A DNA stretch of 40,914 nucleotides, taken from Pseudomonadota bacterium. GTDB taxonomy: Bacteria > Pseudomonadota > Alphaproteobacteria > Reyranellales > Reyranellaceae. A program made the position numbers and the translations under genes. Below, piece by piece: positions 1 through 9,233 of the stretch. Where the stretch lies: assembly GCA_018240685.1 (NCBI GenBank), contig JAFEFG010000036.1:1-40914 (forward strand), given 5' to 3'. Positions within the stretch are counted from its first letter, which is position 1. Each line of letters begins with the position of its first letter. The notes under the pieces were generated by a model. It searched no databases. It saw nothing but the letters and a program-made list of their open reading frames with translations, and was not told the DNA's origin.

Positions 1-1013
1 GGATGGTCGGCCGACTCGAAGGCGAGGACCAGAACCGCCTCTTCGCTGCTCCAGGGAATGCCGGGCAGCGCCTCGCGCGCCTCGAGCAGCCGGCAGTTGG
101 CGGGATAGAGCCCGGCCTGGGTGATTTCCCGCACCGCGTCGGCGCCCGAGAAGAAATCCCGGAAGCGGACCGAGGCGGAGGCGCGGAAGGTCGGCTTCTT
201 GCGCAGCCGCACCCAGGCTTCCGTGATGATGCCCAGGATGCCCTCGGAGCCGATGAACATGCGGTCGGGGCTGGGCCCGGCGCCGGAGCCGGGCAGGCGG
301 CGCGTCTCGAGCGCGCCGCTCGGCGTCACCACGCGCAGGCTTTCGACGAAGTCGTCGATGTGGGTGTAGAGCGTCGCATAGTGTCCGCCGGAGCGCGTGG
401 CGATCCAGCCGCCCAGCGTCGAGCAGCGATAGGCCTGCATGTAGTGACGCATGGTGAAGGGCGTCTGGCGGAGCTGGTCTTCGATCGCGGGTCCATAGAT
501 CCCGCCCTGCATGCGCGCGGCCTGGCTCACCGGATCGACTTCGAGGATCCTGTCCATGTGGCGCATGGAGATGGTCACGACCTTCTCGGCGCCCGCTGGA
601 GGCTCGATGCCCTTCACCACGGAGCTGCCGCCGCCATAGGGAATCGCCGTCGCACCGATCTCGTCGCACCAGTCGAGCAGATGCACGATATCCTGCTCGC
701 TCTCGGGAAAGGCCACGGCGTCGGGCGGATTGGGCACGGACCGCATGAACATGCGGATCGCATCGAACCCTGCCTTGCCGTAGCTGTGCTCCAGCCGCGA
801 GAGATGATCCGTGCGCACCATCGCCTGCAGCGATGCCGGTACGCTGACCCGCGAGGCCCGCAGGGTGATCTCCTCCGGCTTGGGCGGCGGCGTCACGTCG
901 AAGCCCGAGACGCCGTAGCGCTGGGCGATCTCCGCCTCCCACGGCTTGATCTCGTCGGCCGACAGGTCCTCGTCGGCATAGCCCCAAGCATAGAACTTCT
1001 TCTGCCGCCTCAT
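1..1013 (-). CDS. FAD-linked oxidase, alkyldihydroxyacetonephosphate synthase-like (C-terminus cut by window edge)
   Basis: Only the first 337 codons lie in the window; the protein runs off the left edge. It starts at an ATG preceded by GGAGGAACG on the minus strand, a strong ribosome binding site. An FAD-binding PCMH-type (vanillyl-alcohol-oxidase fold) domain is visible: PYGGGSSVVKG at residues 126-135 binds FAD pyrophosphate, and STLGGWIATRSGGHYATLY at about 198-216 followed by THIDDFVESLRVVTPSG is typical of the AGPS/GlcD branch. Family members oxidise 2-hydroxy acids or form ether-lipid precursors; bacterial AGPS homologues mostly have unknown substrates. No signal peptide, so probably cytosolic. 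It could equally be a D-lactate/glycolate-type dehydrogenase. The fold is secure, the substrate is not. Confidence 0.85.
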   Translation of the reverse strand, partial: MRRQKKFYAWGYADEDLSADEIKPWEAEIAQRYGVSGFDVTPPPKPEEITLRASRVSVPASLQAMVRTDHLSRLEHSYGKAGFDAIRMFMRSVPNPPDAVAFPESEQDIVHLLDWCDEIGATAIPYGGGSSVVKGIEPPAGAEKVVTISMRHMDRILEVDPVSQAARMQGGIYGPAIEDQLRQTPFTMRHYMQAYRCSTLGGWIATRSGGHYATLYTHIDDFVESLRVVTPSGALETRRLPGSGAGPSPDRMFIGSEGILGIITEAWVRLRKKPTFRASASVRFRDFFSGADAVREITQAGLYPANCRLLEAREALPGIPWSSEEAVLVLAFESADH

Positions 1014-1065
1014 CGTTCCTCCGCTTGTCTTGTTGGAGGAATGATCCGCCGTGCGGCGGGGGCGA

Positions 1066-2079
1066 TCAAGCGCCCAGCGACCGATGCAGCCACTCGACCA
1101 GCTTCGTTTCGATAGACGAGGCCACCGGTCCGGCGAAGCCGGGATCGTCGGGTGCGGAGACCGTCTTCAGATTGTGGCTGACCCTGGGGGCGATGAAGAT
1201 CTCGGCCGGTGCGGTGCGGGCGCGGAGCGCATCGATCAGCGGCTCGATGTCGCCCATCGGTATGACCTGCGTGTCGGCGCCGCCCTGCAGCAGCAGGCAG
1301 GGAATGTCGGTCCGCTCCAGCGTCTTTGCGGGCTCGAAGGCGAAGGCGGCCTGCAGGAACGCGCCGGCATAGGAGGGAAAGATCGGCTGGAAGGGGGCAG
1401 GCACGTTGCCGGGAACCTGGCCGGTCTCGCGGATGGCATCGATGATGCGGTCGCCCGTGCTGCTGAGCTGCGGCAGCGTGCGGGCGATCTGATCGCGCAC
1501 GATGTCGGCCAGGGGCCGGCCCGGAGTCGAGGCCAGCACCAGCGTATAGGGGCGGCTCTTGCCCATCGCCACCGAAGCGGCGAGCGACAGCAGGCCACCT
1601 TCGCTGTGACCGAGGAATGCCGTGGCATAGGGCTTGATCTCGTCGTGGCGGAGCAGTTCCGCGTGCGCCCTCTGCACGTCGGCCACGAAATGATCCCAGG
1701 TGAAGAAGCGCTCCAGTCCGGACACGGACTGCCTGGGCGGGATGGTCGAGCCGCCGATGCCGCGCTTGTCGTAGCGCAGCGTGGCGATGCCGGCATGGCC
1801 CAGGATCTCGGCGAGCTTCTTGAGGAGATCGACGCGCACCGGAATGAGGGGGTTGTTGCCGTTGCGGTCGGTCGGCCCGCTGCCGGCGACCAGAACGACG
1901 CCGGGAACGCGCTGGATCTCGCTGATCGCCGGCAGGACAAGGGTGCCGGCCAGGGTCGCGTCACCGGCGCCGGGAAACCGCACCTCCCGAACCTGGAGGC
2001 CGCGCGGGAAATACTGGCCGTGCGCGGCGGTCGCGACGACCGATGCCGCGCCGGCCAGCAGCACGCGCCGGCCGATCAT
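1066..2079 (-). CDS. Secreted alpha/beta hydrolase (prolyl-oligopeptidase/dienelactone hydrolase-like)
   Basis: A 337-residue protein whose N-terminus (MIGRRVLLAGAASVVATAAHG) has an RR pair, a hydrophobic stretch and an AxA-like cleavage region, so Sec or Tat export to the periplasm is likely. The catalytic triad can be placed: nucleophile Ser159 in GHSEGG, Asp269 in GGADTQ, His302 in VSHNLK. VLVAGSGPTDRNGNN at about residues 62-76 forms the oxyanion region seen in YqiA/DLH-like peptidase S9 relatives. It starts 18 bases after the HIT gene ends on the same strand, so it may be co-transcribed with the his genes, though no functional link is obvious. The substrate (ester or peptide) cannot be read from sequence. 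Confidence 0.88.
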   Translation of the reverse strand: MIGRRVLLAGAASVVATAAHGQYFPRGLQVREVRFPGAGDATLAGTLVLPAISEIQRVPGVVLVAGSGPTDRNGNNPLIPVRVDLLKKLAEILGHAGIATLRYDKRGIGGSTIPPRQSVSGLERFFTWDHFVADVQRAHAELLRHDEIKPYATAFLGHSEGGLLSLAASVAMGKSRPYTLVLASTPGRPLADIVRDQIARTLPQLSSTGDRIIDAIRETGQVPGNVPAPFQPIFPSYAGAFLQAAFAFEPAKTLERTDIPCLLLQGGADTQVIPMGDIEPLIDALRARTAPAEIFIAPRVSHNLKTVSAPDDPGFAGPVASSIETKLVEWLHRSLGA

Positions 2080-2097
2080 CCCGAGATCATCTCCTGG

Positions 2098-2484
2098 TCA
2101 TCCTTTGGCGGCAGCGCCGGGCAACTTGGTCATGTCGTGCGGCATCATCTTGCCGCCGAAGATGTGGACGTGGAAATGGAAGACTGACTGGCCGCTCTGG
2201 GCGCCGTGATTGGCGACGAGGCGATAGCCGCTGGAATCCAGCCCCAGGTCCTTGGCGATCTTCGCCACGGCGCGCCAGAAGCCGACGATCAGCTCGGGCG
2301 GCGCGGCGGCTGCGAAGTCCGCGTTGGAGACGTACTCGCCCTTCGGGATCACCAGCACATGTACCGGAGCCAGCGGATTGATGTCGTGGAAGGCGAGGGC
2401 GAACTCGTCCTCGTAGACCTTTTTGCAAGGCAATTCGCCGCGCAGGATGCGCGCGAAGACATTGTTTTGCTCATAGCTCGACAT
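2098..2484 (-). CDS. HIT family (HinT-like) purine nucleoside phosphoramidase
   Basis: The 128-residue protein has the full HIT signature HFHVHIFGG, with His103, His105 and His107 at the active site. Upstream blocks FARILRGELPCKKVYEDE and INPLAPVHVLVIPK match HinT proteins. HinT enzymes hydrolyse adenosine 5'-phosphoramidates and adenylated amines as small cytosolic dimers. The length is normal for the family. It follows hisE on the minus strand by 88 bases; a HIT gene after hisE is a common alphaproteobacterial arrangement as I recall it. The physiological substrate is unproven for most bacterial members. Confidence 0.92.
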   Translation of the reverse strand: MSSYEQNNVFARILRGELPCKKVYEDEFALAFHDINPLAPVHVLVIPKGEYVSNADFAAAAPPELIVGFWRAVAKIAKDLGLDSSGYRLVANHGAQSGQSVFHFHVHIFGGKMMPHDMTKLPGAAAKG

Positions 2485-2572
2485 GGAAGACTCCGGTCGC
2501 GTTCGCGAAGGCCGGCAGGATCGTTCGCCGCGTCCGGAATGACAACCCGGCTGTTGTCGCGTCAGCCGGCCT

Positions 2573-2959
2573 TCATGTTGTCTTGCGGGAGGCCTTCTCG
2601 GCGATGCCCGACAGACCTTCGCGGCGGGCCAGCTCGGCCCAGACGACGCCTGGCTTCACGCCGATCGCGGCCCACAGGGTCAGCAGGTGGTAGAGCATGT
2701 CGGCGCTCTCGCTGACGAGCTTCGGCTTGTCGCCGCGAATCCCCTCGATCAGCGCTTCGACGGCCTCTTCGCCCAGCTTCTTGGCGATCTGCTGGGGACC
2801 GCGGCTGAACAGGCGGGCCGTGTAGGAGGTATTGGGGTCGGCGCCCTTGCGGCTGTCGATTACCCCATAGAGCCGGTCCAGCACGTGCTCGTCGGCACTG
2901 CCGTTCTCGTGGCGCGATCTCTTTTGCAGCGCCTTCTTCGTTTTCTTCTTTTTCGCCAT
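2573..2959 (-). CDS. hisE: Phosphoribosyl-ATP diphosphatase HisE
   Basis: HisE removes pyrophosphate from PR-ATP, the second step of histidine synthesis. The MazG-like helical core is clear: [28 protein letters not shown], where the KKLGEEAVE helix carries metal-binding acidic residues, followed by [13 protein letters not shown]. The chosen ATG gives 128 residues, about 20 more than usual, because of a lysine-rich head ([20 protein letters not shown]). Reading can extend further upstream to 3121, but that would overlap hisF and add low-complexity Arg/Ser sequence, so I prefer 2959. The Shine-Dalgarno sequence at this start is weak. It lies 58 bases after hisF. Confidence 0.93.
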   Translation of the reverse strand: MAKKKKTKKALQKRSRHENGSADEHVLDRLYGVIDSRKGADPNTSYTARLFSRGPQQIAKKLGEEAVEALIEGIRGDKPKLVSESADMLYHLLTLWAAIGVKPGVVWAELARREGLSGIAEKASRKTT

Positions 2960-3017
2960 CGAAGGGGAACTCTCGGCACCTCTTGGATGGCGCCGTTGTG
3001 GTAACTGTACTTTAAAA

Positions 3018-3791
3018 TCAGGCCGCGCGCGAGATTTGTCGCACCGGAACGCCCGCCTTGGCCAGATGTTCCTTCGCCTCGGCGATCGTGAACTCGCCGA
3101 AGTGGAAGATCGAAGCGGCAAGCACCGCCGACGCGCCGCCCTTGGTCACGCCCTCGACCAGATGGTCGAGCGTACCGACACCGCCCGAAGCCACGACCGG
3201 CACGGGCACCGCGTCCGACACCGCCCGCGTGAGCGCAAGATCGAAGCCCGATTTCGTGCCGTCGCGGTCCATCGAGGTCAGCAGGATCTCGCCGGCGCCG
3301 TTCTCCGCCATGCGCCTGGCCCACTCCACGGCGTCGAGGCCGGTGCCCTTGCGGCCGCCGTGGGTGAAGACCTCCCACCTGCCGGGTCCGCTCTGGCGGG
3401 CATCGACAGCGACCACGATGCACTGGTCGCCGTATTTTTCGGCTGCTTCGCGCACGAAGTCCGGCCGCGCCACGGCGGCGGAATTGATGGAGACCTTGTC
3501 GGCCCCCGCCAGCAGCAGCTTGCGGATATCCTCGATGGTGCGCACGCCGCCGCCGACGGTGAGCGGCATGAAGCACTGCTCGGCCGTGCGGGCGACGACA
3601 TCGAGGATGGTGTCGCGGTTCTCGTGGCTCGCCGTGATGTCGAGGAAGGTGAGCTCGTCGGCGCCGGCGGCGTCGTAGACGCGGGCCTGCTCGACCGGGT
3701 CTCCGGCATCGCGCAGATCGACGAACTGCACGCCCTTGACGACGCGGCCGTCCTTGACGTCGAGGCAGGGGATGATGCGGACCTTGAGCAT
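3018..3791 (-). CDS. hisF: Imidazole glycerol phosphate synthase cyclase subunit HisF
   Basis: The 257-residue (beta/alpha)8 protein starts [20 protein letters not shown]. The paired catalytic aspartates are Asp11 (PCLDVKDG) and Asp130 ([10 protein letters not shown]), and the phosphate-binding loops include [12 protein letters not shown] and [12 protein letters not shown]. HisF joins ammonia from HisH to PRFAR, giving IGP and AICAR. No hisH lies in the window, so the glutaminase partner must be encoded elsewhere. hisA ends only 3 bases before this start on the same strand, so translational coupling is likely. Confidence 0.98.
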   Translation of the reverse strand: MLKVRIIPCLDVKDGRVVKGVQFVDLRDAGDPVEQARVYDAAGADELTFLDITASHENRDTILDVVARTAEQCFMPLTVGGGVRTIEDIRKLLLAGADKVSINSAAVARPDFVREAAEKYGDQCIVVAVDARQSGPGRWEVFTHGGRKGTGLDAVEWARRMAENGAGEILLTSMDRDGTKSGFDLALTRAVSDAVPVPVVASGGVGTLDHLVEGVTKGGASAVLAASIFHFGEFTIAEAKEHLAKAGVPVRQISRAA

Positions 3792-3794
3792 CGC

Positions 3795-4523
3795 TCAGTC
3801 GCCTTTCAGCACGCGGATGGCATCCGGCACGGTGACCCGGCCGTCGTACAGGGCCCGCCCGACGATGGCGCCGATGATGCCGTGCTCCTCGGCGGGGCGC
3901 AGCTCGCGCAGGTCGTCCAGCGAGCTTACGCCGCCGGACGCGATCACCGGCGTGGTGAGATGCTGCGCCAGGGTGATGGTGGCGTCGATGTTGACCCCGC
4001 CCATGGCGCCGTCTCGGTCGATGTCGGTGTAGATAATGGCCGCCACGCCGGCATCCTCGAAGCGCAATGCGAGATCGAGCGCCCGCACGGAACTCTGCCG
4101 GGTCCAGCCGTCGACCGCGACGATGCCGTCGCGGGCGTCGATGCCGACAGCGATCCGTCCGGGCCATTGCTTGCAGGCGGCTTTCACCAGTCCCGGCTCC
4201 TTCACCGCGATGGTCCCGAGGATCACCCGCGTGACGCCCGCCTCGAGCCATTGGGCGATGCTCTCGATCGTGCGGATGCCGCCGCCGAGCTGGGCCGGCA
4301 CGTCGACCGCCTTGAGGATCTCGACCACCGCGTCCCGATTGACGGGATGGCCTTCGACCGCGCCGTTCAGGTCCACCAGGTGCAGCCATTCGCAGCCTGC
4401 TGCTGCGAAGGCCTTGGCCTGGGCGGCCGGGCTGTCGTTGAACACCGTGGCGCGCGCCATGTCGCCGCGCAGCAGGCGCACGCACTTGCCGTCTTTCAGA
4501 TCGATGGCTGGAAACAGGATCAT
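3795..4523 (-). CDS. hisA: Phosphoribosylformimino-AICAR-phosphate isomerase HisA
   Basis: This 242-residue protein opens MILFPAIDLKDGKCVRLLRGD, with catalytic Asp8 and second catalytic Asp129 (VGIDARDG). Phosphate-binding signatures are LGGGIRTIESI and IASGGVSSLDDL. HisA performs the Amadori rearrangement of ProFAR to PRFAR, feeding HisF. It is the first gene of the minus-strand run hisA-hisF-hisE-HIT. The preceding plus-strand M20 gene is divergent, so the usual upstream hisB-hisH pair is absent here. Confidence 0.98.
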   Translation of the reverse strand: MILFPAIDLKDGKCVRLLRGDMARATVFNDSPAAQAKAFAAAGCEWLHLVDLNGAVEGHPVNRDAVVEILKAVDVPAQLGGGIRTIESIAQWLEAGVTRVILGTIAVKEPGLVKAACKQWPGRIAVGIDARDGIVAVDGWTRQSSVRALDLALRFEDAGVAAIIYTDIDRDGAMGGVNIDATITLAQHLTTPVIASGGVSSLDDLRELRPAEEHGIIGAIVGRALYDGRVTVPDAIRVLKGD

Positions 4524-4645
4524 GGCGGCGCGGATTTAGCGCGTTGCCGGAAGGCTGTCACCCGCGAGCCGTGGTGGCATCTGCCGGCTATGGTGAGTGC
4601 GACCGCCCGCGGCTAGTCTGCAGCCCCAGGAAAGGACCGCCACTC

Positions 4646-5839
4646 ATGCGCACCACGCCCGACGTTCTGGCCAGCCTCACGGCCGAGCTGACCGCCATCC
4701 GCCGCGACATCCATCGCCACCCGGAGACTGCCTTCGAGGAGCAGCGCACTGCGCAGATCGTCGCCGAAAAGCTCGAATCCTGGGGAATCGAGGTCCATCG
4801 CGGGCTCGCCACGACGGGCGTCGTGGGCACGTTGAAAGGCAAGCGGCCAGGCCAGAAGACCATCGGCCTGCGGGCCGACATGGACGCCCTGCATCTGCAG
4901 GAAAAGAACACTTTCGACCATGCGTCGGTCATTCCCAACAAGATGCATGCCTGCGGGCATGATGGGCACACGACCATGCTGCTGGGTGCGGCCAGGCATC
5001 TCGCTGCGGCGCCGGATTTCGCCGGGACCGTGCATTTCATCTTCCAGCCCGCCGAGGAAGGCGTCGGCGGCGCGCGGGTGATGATCGAGGAAGGGCTGTT
5101 CGACCGCTTCAACTGCGACGCCGTCTACGGCATGCACAACATGCCGGGCTTCCCCAAGGGACATTTCGCCATCCGGTCGGGCCCGATGCTGGCAGCGAGC
5201 GACAGCTGGGACGTGATCTTCAAGGGCACCGGCGGCCACGGCGCCCTGCCTTACCGGGGAACGGACCCGACCTTCGTCGCCGGCCAGTTCATCGTCGCGA
5301 TCCAGGGCATCATCGGCCGCAACGTGCCGCCTACCCAGGCGGCGGTGCTGAGCGTGGGCCACATCGCCGCCGGCTCGGCCGGCTCGCCCAACGTCATTCC
5401 GTCCGATGTCGTGGTCGCGGGCACCTCGCGCAGCTTCACGCCGGAGGTGCGCGATCTCCTCGAACGGCGGCTCGGCGAGGTCGCCGCCGGCATCGCCCAG
5501 GCCAGCGGCTGCGAGGCCCAGTACAAGTACGTCCGCCGCTATCCGCCGCTGATCAACTCGGTGGAGCAGACGACGCTTGCGGTCGAGGCGGCCGCCCTGA
5601 CCGTGGGGCGCGACAAGGTCGAACCGAACACGCCGCCGGTAACCGGCGCCGAGGACTTCGCCTTCATGCTCGAGAAGAAGCCCGGCGCCTACATCATGAT
5701 CGGCAACGGCGGCAGCGAGGAGGGTGGCTGCCACAACGTCCATACGCCGCTCTACGACTTCAACGACGAGATCCTCACCACCGGCGCCGCCTACTGGGTG
5801 AATCTCGTCCAGCTCGAACTGGGCGACGCGAAGGCCTGA
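4646..5839 (+). CDS. M20 family amidohydrolase (hippurate hydrolase-like)
   Basis: The 397-residue protein is the usual size for the M20D amidohydrolase group, which cleaves N-acyl amino acids or indole conjugates. Visible metal-site motifs are IHRHPETAFEE (about residues 22-32), HACGHDGHTTMLLG (Cys103 and His105 in the binuclear site) and FQPAEEGVGGA (catalytic and binding Glu137/Glu138). GTGGHGALPYRGTDP marks the lid/dimerisation domain. The ATG is preceded by AGGAAAGGA; an upstream in-frame extension to 4544 has no such site. It is cytosolic by absence of a signal peptide. It converges with a solute-binding protein gene 44 bases downstream, so peptide or acyl-amino-acid scavenging is plausible but inferred. 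Confidence 0.92.
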   Translation: MRTTPDVLASLTAELTAIRRDIHRHPETAFEEQRTAQIVAEKLESWGIEVHRGLATTGVVGTLKGKRPGQKTIGLRADMDALHLQEKNTFDHASVIPNKMHACGHDGHTTMLLGAARHLAAAPDFAGTVHFIFQPAEEGVGGARVMIEEGLFDRFNCDAVYGMHNMPGFPKGHFAIRSGPMLAASDSWDVIFKGTGGHGALPYRGTDPTFVAGQFIVAIQGIIGRNVPPTQAAVLSVGHIAAGSAGSPNVIPSDVVVAGTSRSFTPEVRDLLERRLGEVAAGIAQASGCEAQYKYVRRYPPLINSVEQTTLAVEAAALTVGRDKVEPNTPPVTGAEDFAFMLEKKPGAYIMIGNGGSEEGGCHNVHTPLYDFNDEILTTGAAYWVNLVQLELGDAKA

Positions 5840-5883
5840 CGCTGTCGGCTGCGGGTACCGGAAAGCCCGCGGCCAGGCGCACG

Positions 5884-7461
5884 CTATTTCGACGGCCTCA
5901 CGAACTGCGCCAGCGTCTCCTGGTCGGCGCGGGCGGCATAGGTGAGGCCCTTGCGCATCGCCCAGACGGCAAGCTCGAACTGCAGTGGCAGCAGGGCCTC
6001 GTCGGCAAGGGCGATCTTGCTCGCCTCCTGCAGAAGCGCCTCGCGCTTCTTGCTGTCGACTGTGCGCAGCGCCTCTTCGAGCTTGGCGTCCACCGCCGGG
6101 TTGGAATAGCGGCCGCGATTGTTGCCGCCCATTCCCTTCTCCCGATTGGGCGTCGCCACCAACGCCCTCAGGGCGACCGACATGTCGGCGGGATCCGACG
6201 TCCAGCCGGAGAGGTAGGCGCTGTAGCGAAACTCGTCGCGATTCTTGAAGAAGGCGGCGGGTGCGGGCGCCTCGACCTCGGTCTTCACGCCGACCCGGCT
6301 CCAGGCGGCGGCGATCGCCTGGGCGACCTGCAGGTCGTTGATATAGCGCCCGTTGGGTGCGCCGAGCGTGATCGAGAAGCCCTTGGCGTAGCCGGCCTCG
6401 GCGAGCAGCCGGCGCGCGGTCGCCGGGTCATAGCGGTCGGGCTGGGCGTCCTTGCGCGTCCCGAAGGCGGGCCAGGGCAGGAAGTCGCCGGCCGGTTGCG
6501 CGTTTCCGTTCATGACCTTGTCGGCAAGCATCTTGCGGTCGATCGCGGCCGACAGGGCTTGCCGGACGCGCTTGTCCTTCAGGGGGTTCTTGCCCTCGGT
6601 GTCGGGGATGCCCGGGCTGGGCTCGGCGAACTGGTCGAGGCCGATATAGATCAGCCGATCCGACGCCGTTTCCGCGAGCGCGATCGTGGAATCGTTGCGC
6701 AACTTGGGCAGATCGCCGGCAGGCGGATCCTCGATCAGGTCGACGGCGCCTGCCTGCAGCGCCGAGACTCGGGCCGCCGCATCGGGCAGCGGCTTGAAGA
6801 CGACCCTGCTCCAGGCCGGGGCGGGGCCCCAATAGGAATCGTTGCGGGCCAGCACCAGGTCCCCGCCGCGCTTCCATTCCACGAATTTGAACGGTCCCGT
6901 TCCGATCAGGCCTTCGCCGCGGTCGAGTTCGGCCGTGGTCTTGCCCTCGGGCGCGCCGCCCGCCGCGGCGGTGTGGGAGAGGATCGGCAGGCCGGCAAGG
7001 TCGACCGGCAGGAGCGGTGCCGGAGAGGCCGTCGAAATGCGCAACGTAAGCGGATCGACGATCTCCAGGCGCGTGATCTGCCGGCTGAGCGCGGTGAAGG
7101 GTGACGGGCTGTTTGGCACCTTGGCGACGCGCTCGTAGGTGAAGACGACATCCTCGGCCGTGAAGGCGGAGCCGTCCTGGAACGTCACGCCGGGCCGCAG
7201 CTTGAACTCCCATACGGTGTCGCTGACGGGCTGCCAGGAAAGGGCGAGGGCCGGCACGAGCTGCTGCTTGTCGTCCTTCGCCACCAGTGCATCGAAGAGG
7301 TGCAGAGCGATCTCGTTGTTGACGGCGATGTTCTGGTACTGCGGATCGAGCGATGTCGGCTCGCTCTTCAATCCGATCTTCAGTTCCTGCGCCGCGACAG
7401 GCAGCGCGATCGCCATCAGGGCCGCGGCCAGAAACGCGCCGGCCAGGCGGAGGAAGGACAT
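5884..7461 (-). CDS. ABC transporter substrate-binding protein, family 5 (peptide/nickel type)
   Basis: A 525-residue periplasmic binding protein with an N-terminal signal peptide (MSFLRLAGAFLAAALMAIALPVAAQ). The mature part begins LKIGLKSEPTSLDPQYQN and contains VWEFKLRPGVTFQDGSAFTAEDVVFTYER, the DppA/OppA family hallmark. I chose the ATG at 7461 because GGAG sits about 7 bases upstream; a second in-frame ATG four codons earlier (7473) lacks one. No permease or ATPase gene is adjacent, so this is an orphan binding component. Its gene is divergent from the ThDP enzyme, with 207 bases between them holding both promoters. Ligand unknown; oligopeptide-like. Confidence 0.93.
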   Translation of the reverse strand: MSFLRLAGAFLAAALMAIALPVAAQELKIGLKSEPTSLDPQYQNIAVNNEIALHLFDALVAKDDKQQLVPALALSWQPVSDTVWEFKLRPGVTFQDGSAFTAEDVVFTYERVAKVPNSPSPFTALSRQITRLEIVDPLTLRISTASPAPLLPVDLAGLPILSHTAAAGGAPEGKTTAELDRGEGLIGTGPFKFVEWKRGGDLVLARNDSYWGPAPAWSRVVFKPLPDAAARVSALQAGAVDLIEDPPAGDLPKLRNDSTIALAETASDRLIYIGLDQFAEPSPGIPDTEGKNPLKDKRVRQALSAAIDRKMLADKVMNGNAQPAGDFLPWPAFGTRKDAQPDRYDPATARRLLAEAGYAKGFSITLGAPNGRYINDLQVAQAIAAAWSRVGVKTEVEAPAPAAFFKNRDEFRYSAYLSGWTSDPADMSVALRALVATPNREKGMGGNNRGRYSNPAVDAKLEEALRTVDSKKREALLQEASKIALADEALLPLQFELAVWAMRKGLTYAARADQETLAQFVRPSK

Positions 7462-7668
7462 GCAAAGCTCCATGGGCAGCCCAAACTCTCGCGGGGTGAC
7501 GGGGCGATTGCAACGCGACAGGACGACCGGAGGCCCGCTTCTGGAATAAAATCCGCACGCTTGCAAACGGCGATGCATAGCGGTGCCGCGTTGGTGCGCG
7601 TGGTCTTTGCCGTCGCCCTGGCATAGGGTGGCCCGCGCAAAAACGGCATTTCTGTTTTGGGGGCCCTG

Positions 7669-9213
7669 ATGAATGGAGCGGAGAGTCTGGTTCGGACCTT
7701 GGTGAAGGGGGGCGTCGAGGTCTGCTTCGCCAATCCCGGCACTTCGGAAATGCATTTCGTCGGCGCGCTCGACCGTGTCGAGGGCATGCGCTGCGTGCTG
7801 GGCCTGTTCGAAGGTGTCTGCAGCGGCGCGGCCGACGGCTACTACCGCATGACGGACAATCCGGCCTCGACCCTGCTCCATCTCGGACCGGGTCTCGCCA
7901 ACGCGGCGGCCAACCTCCACAACGCCAAGAAGGCTGGGTCGGGAATCGTCAATATCGTGGGCGAGCATGCGCTCTATCACATCAAATACGACACGCCGCT
8001 CACCGCCGATATCGAGGGCATCGCCCGTCCGTTCTCGCACTGGGTGAAGACCTCGCCGACCGCCAAGACGGTGGCGAGCGACGGCGCGGCCGCGATCCAG
8101 GCGGCGCGTGTGGCGCCAGGCCAGATCGCAACGCTGATCCTGCCCGCCGATACGGCCTGGACCGAGGCCGACGGCGTCGCCGATACGCCGGCCGCGCCGC
8201 TCCCGCCGACGCCCTCGAACGAGACCGTGGTCGCCGCCGCCAAGGCATTGAAGAGCGGCCAGTCCGCCATGCTGTTCCTGGGCGGTCGCGCGCTGCGGGC
8301 AAAGGGTCTGGAACTCGCCGGCAAGATCGCCGCCAAGACCGGCTGCAAGGTGCAGGCCGCGGGCGGCACCGCGCGCATCGAGCGCGGCGCCGGCCGGGTT
8401 CCGGTGCTGCGGCTGCATTTCGTCGTGGAGACCGCCCTCGAGATGCTGAAGGGGACCAAGCACATGGTGCTGTGCGGCGCCAAGGCGCCGGCGGCCTTCT
8501 TCGCCTACCCCGGCAAGCCTTCCGTGCTGACGCCGGACGACTGCGAGGTCACGACCCTGTGCCCGGTCGAGGGCGATCCGATCGCCTCGCTCGAGGCGCT
8601 TGCGGCCGAGCTCGGCGCGCTCAACGAGAAGGCCAGCGTGGCCGAGGCCAAGCGGCCGGAGCGTCCTACCGGCAAATTCACCCTCGACGGCCTGGGTGCC
8701 GCCCTGGGGGCGACGCTGCCGGAGGGCGCGATCGTGGTCGACGAATCGGTGACGACCGGCCGCGGCTTCTTCCCCTTCAGCGCTGGCGCGCCGCCGCACG
8801 ACTGGCTGAACAACATGGGCGGCTCGATCGGCTTTGCCACGCCGGTCGCGGTAGGCGCTGCGGTGGCCTGCCCGGACCGCAAGGTCATCGCCATGGTCGG
8901 CGACGGCAGCGCCATGTACACGATCCAGTCGCTGTGGACGATGGCGCGCGAGAATCTCGATATCTGCGTGCTGATCTTTTCCAACCGCTCCTACAAGATC
9001 CTCTACAGCCAGCTCGCCGGTGTCGGCGCGGCCAATCCCGGCCCGCGCGCGATCGACATGCTGACCCTCGACCGGCCGACCCTCGACTTCGCGGCGATGG
9101 CCAAGAGCATGGGCGTACCGGGCGCCAAGGCGCACGATCTCGAGGAACTCACCAAGCAGCTCACCTATGCCATGTCGCAGAAAGGCCCTTACCTGATCGA
9201 CGTGATCATGTAA
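7669..9213 (+). CDS. Thiamine diphosphate-dependent enzyme, acetolactate synthase/benzoylformate decarboxylase family
   Basis: The 514-residue protein has the three-domain ThDP layout: N-terminal Pyr domain (NPGTSEMHFVGALD, activating Glu48 in LFEGVCSGAADGYY), central domain, and C-terminal PP domain with VGDGSAMYTIQSLW ending in the metal-binding Asn of FSNRSYKIL. It is shorter than a true IlvB, lacks the usual FAD-site pattern, and has no IlvN-type small subunit beside it. I read it as a 'large subunit-like' 2-oxo acid decarboxylase/lyase rather than the branched-chain enzyme. An in-frame TTG lies four codons upstream, but ATG is preferred. No operon partner is certain; trmB starts 20 bases later. 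Confidence 0.9.
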   Translation: MNGAESLVRTLVKGGVEVCFANPGTSEMHFVGALDRVEGMRCVLGLFEGVCSGAADGYYRMTDNPASTLLHLGPGLANAAANLHNAKKAGSGIVNIVGEHALYHIKYDTPLTADIEGIARPFSHWVKTSPTAKTVASDGAAAIQAARVAPGQIATLILPADTAWTEADGVADTPAAPLPPTPSNETVVAAAKALKSGQSAMLFLGGRALRAKGLELAGKIAAKTGCKVQAAGGTARIERGAGRVPVLRLHFVVETALEMLKGTKHMVLCGAKAPAAFFAYPGKPSVLTPDDCEVTTLCPVEGDPIASLEALAAELGALNEKASVAEAKRPERPTGKFTLDGLGAALGATLPEGAIVVDESVTTGRGFFPFSAGAPPHDWLNNMGGSIGFATPVAVGAAVACPDRKVIAMVGDGSAMYTIQSLWTMARENLDICVLIFSNRSYKILYSQLAGVGAANPGPRAIDMLTLDRPTLDFAAMAKSMGVPGAKAHDLEELTKQLTYAMSQKGPYLIDVIM

Positions 9214-9233
9214 GAGCGCCTGCCGGACAGACT

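Noticed and set aside
3..1115. A 370-codon plus-strand open frame over the FAD oxidase gene
   Set aside because: The minus strand encodes a clear FAD-binding oxidase in the same place; the plus frame is His/Gly/Arg-rich noise.
1051..2187. A 378-codon plus-strand frame over the alpha/beta hydrolase
   Set aside because: The hydrolase on the minus strand has a complete catalytic triad; the plus frame has no motif.
5840..5883. GCGGG/CCCGC stem between the M20 and binding-protein genes as a terminator
   Set aside because: Only 5 bp with a 10-base loop and no T-run.
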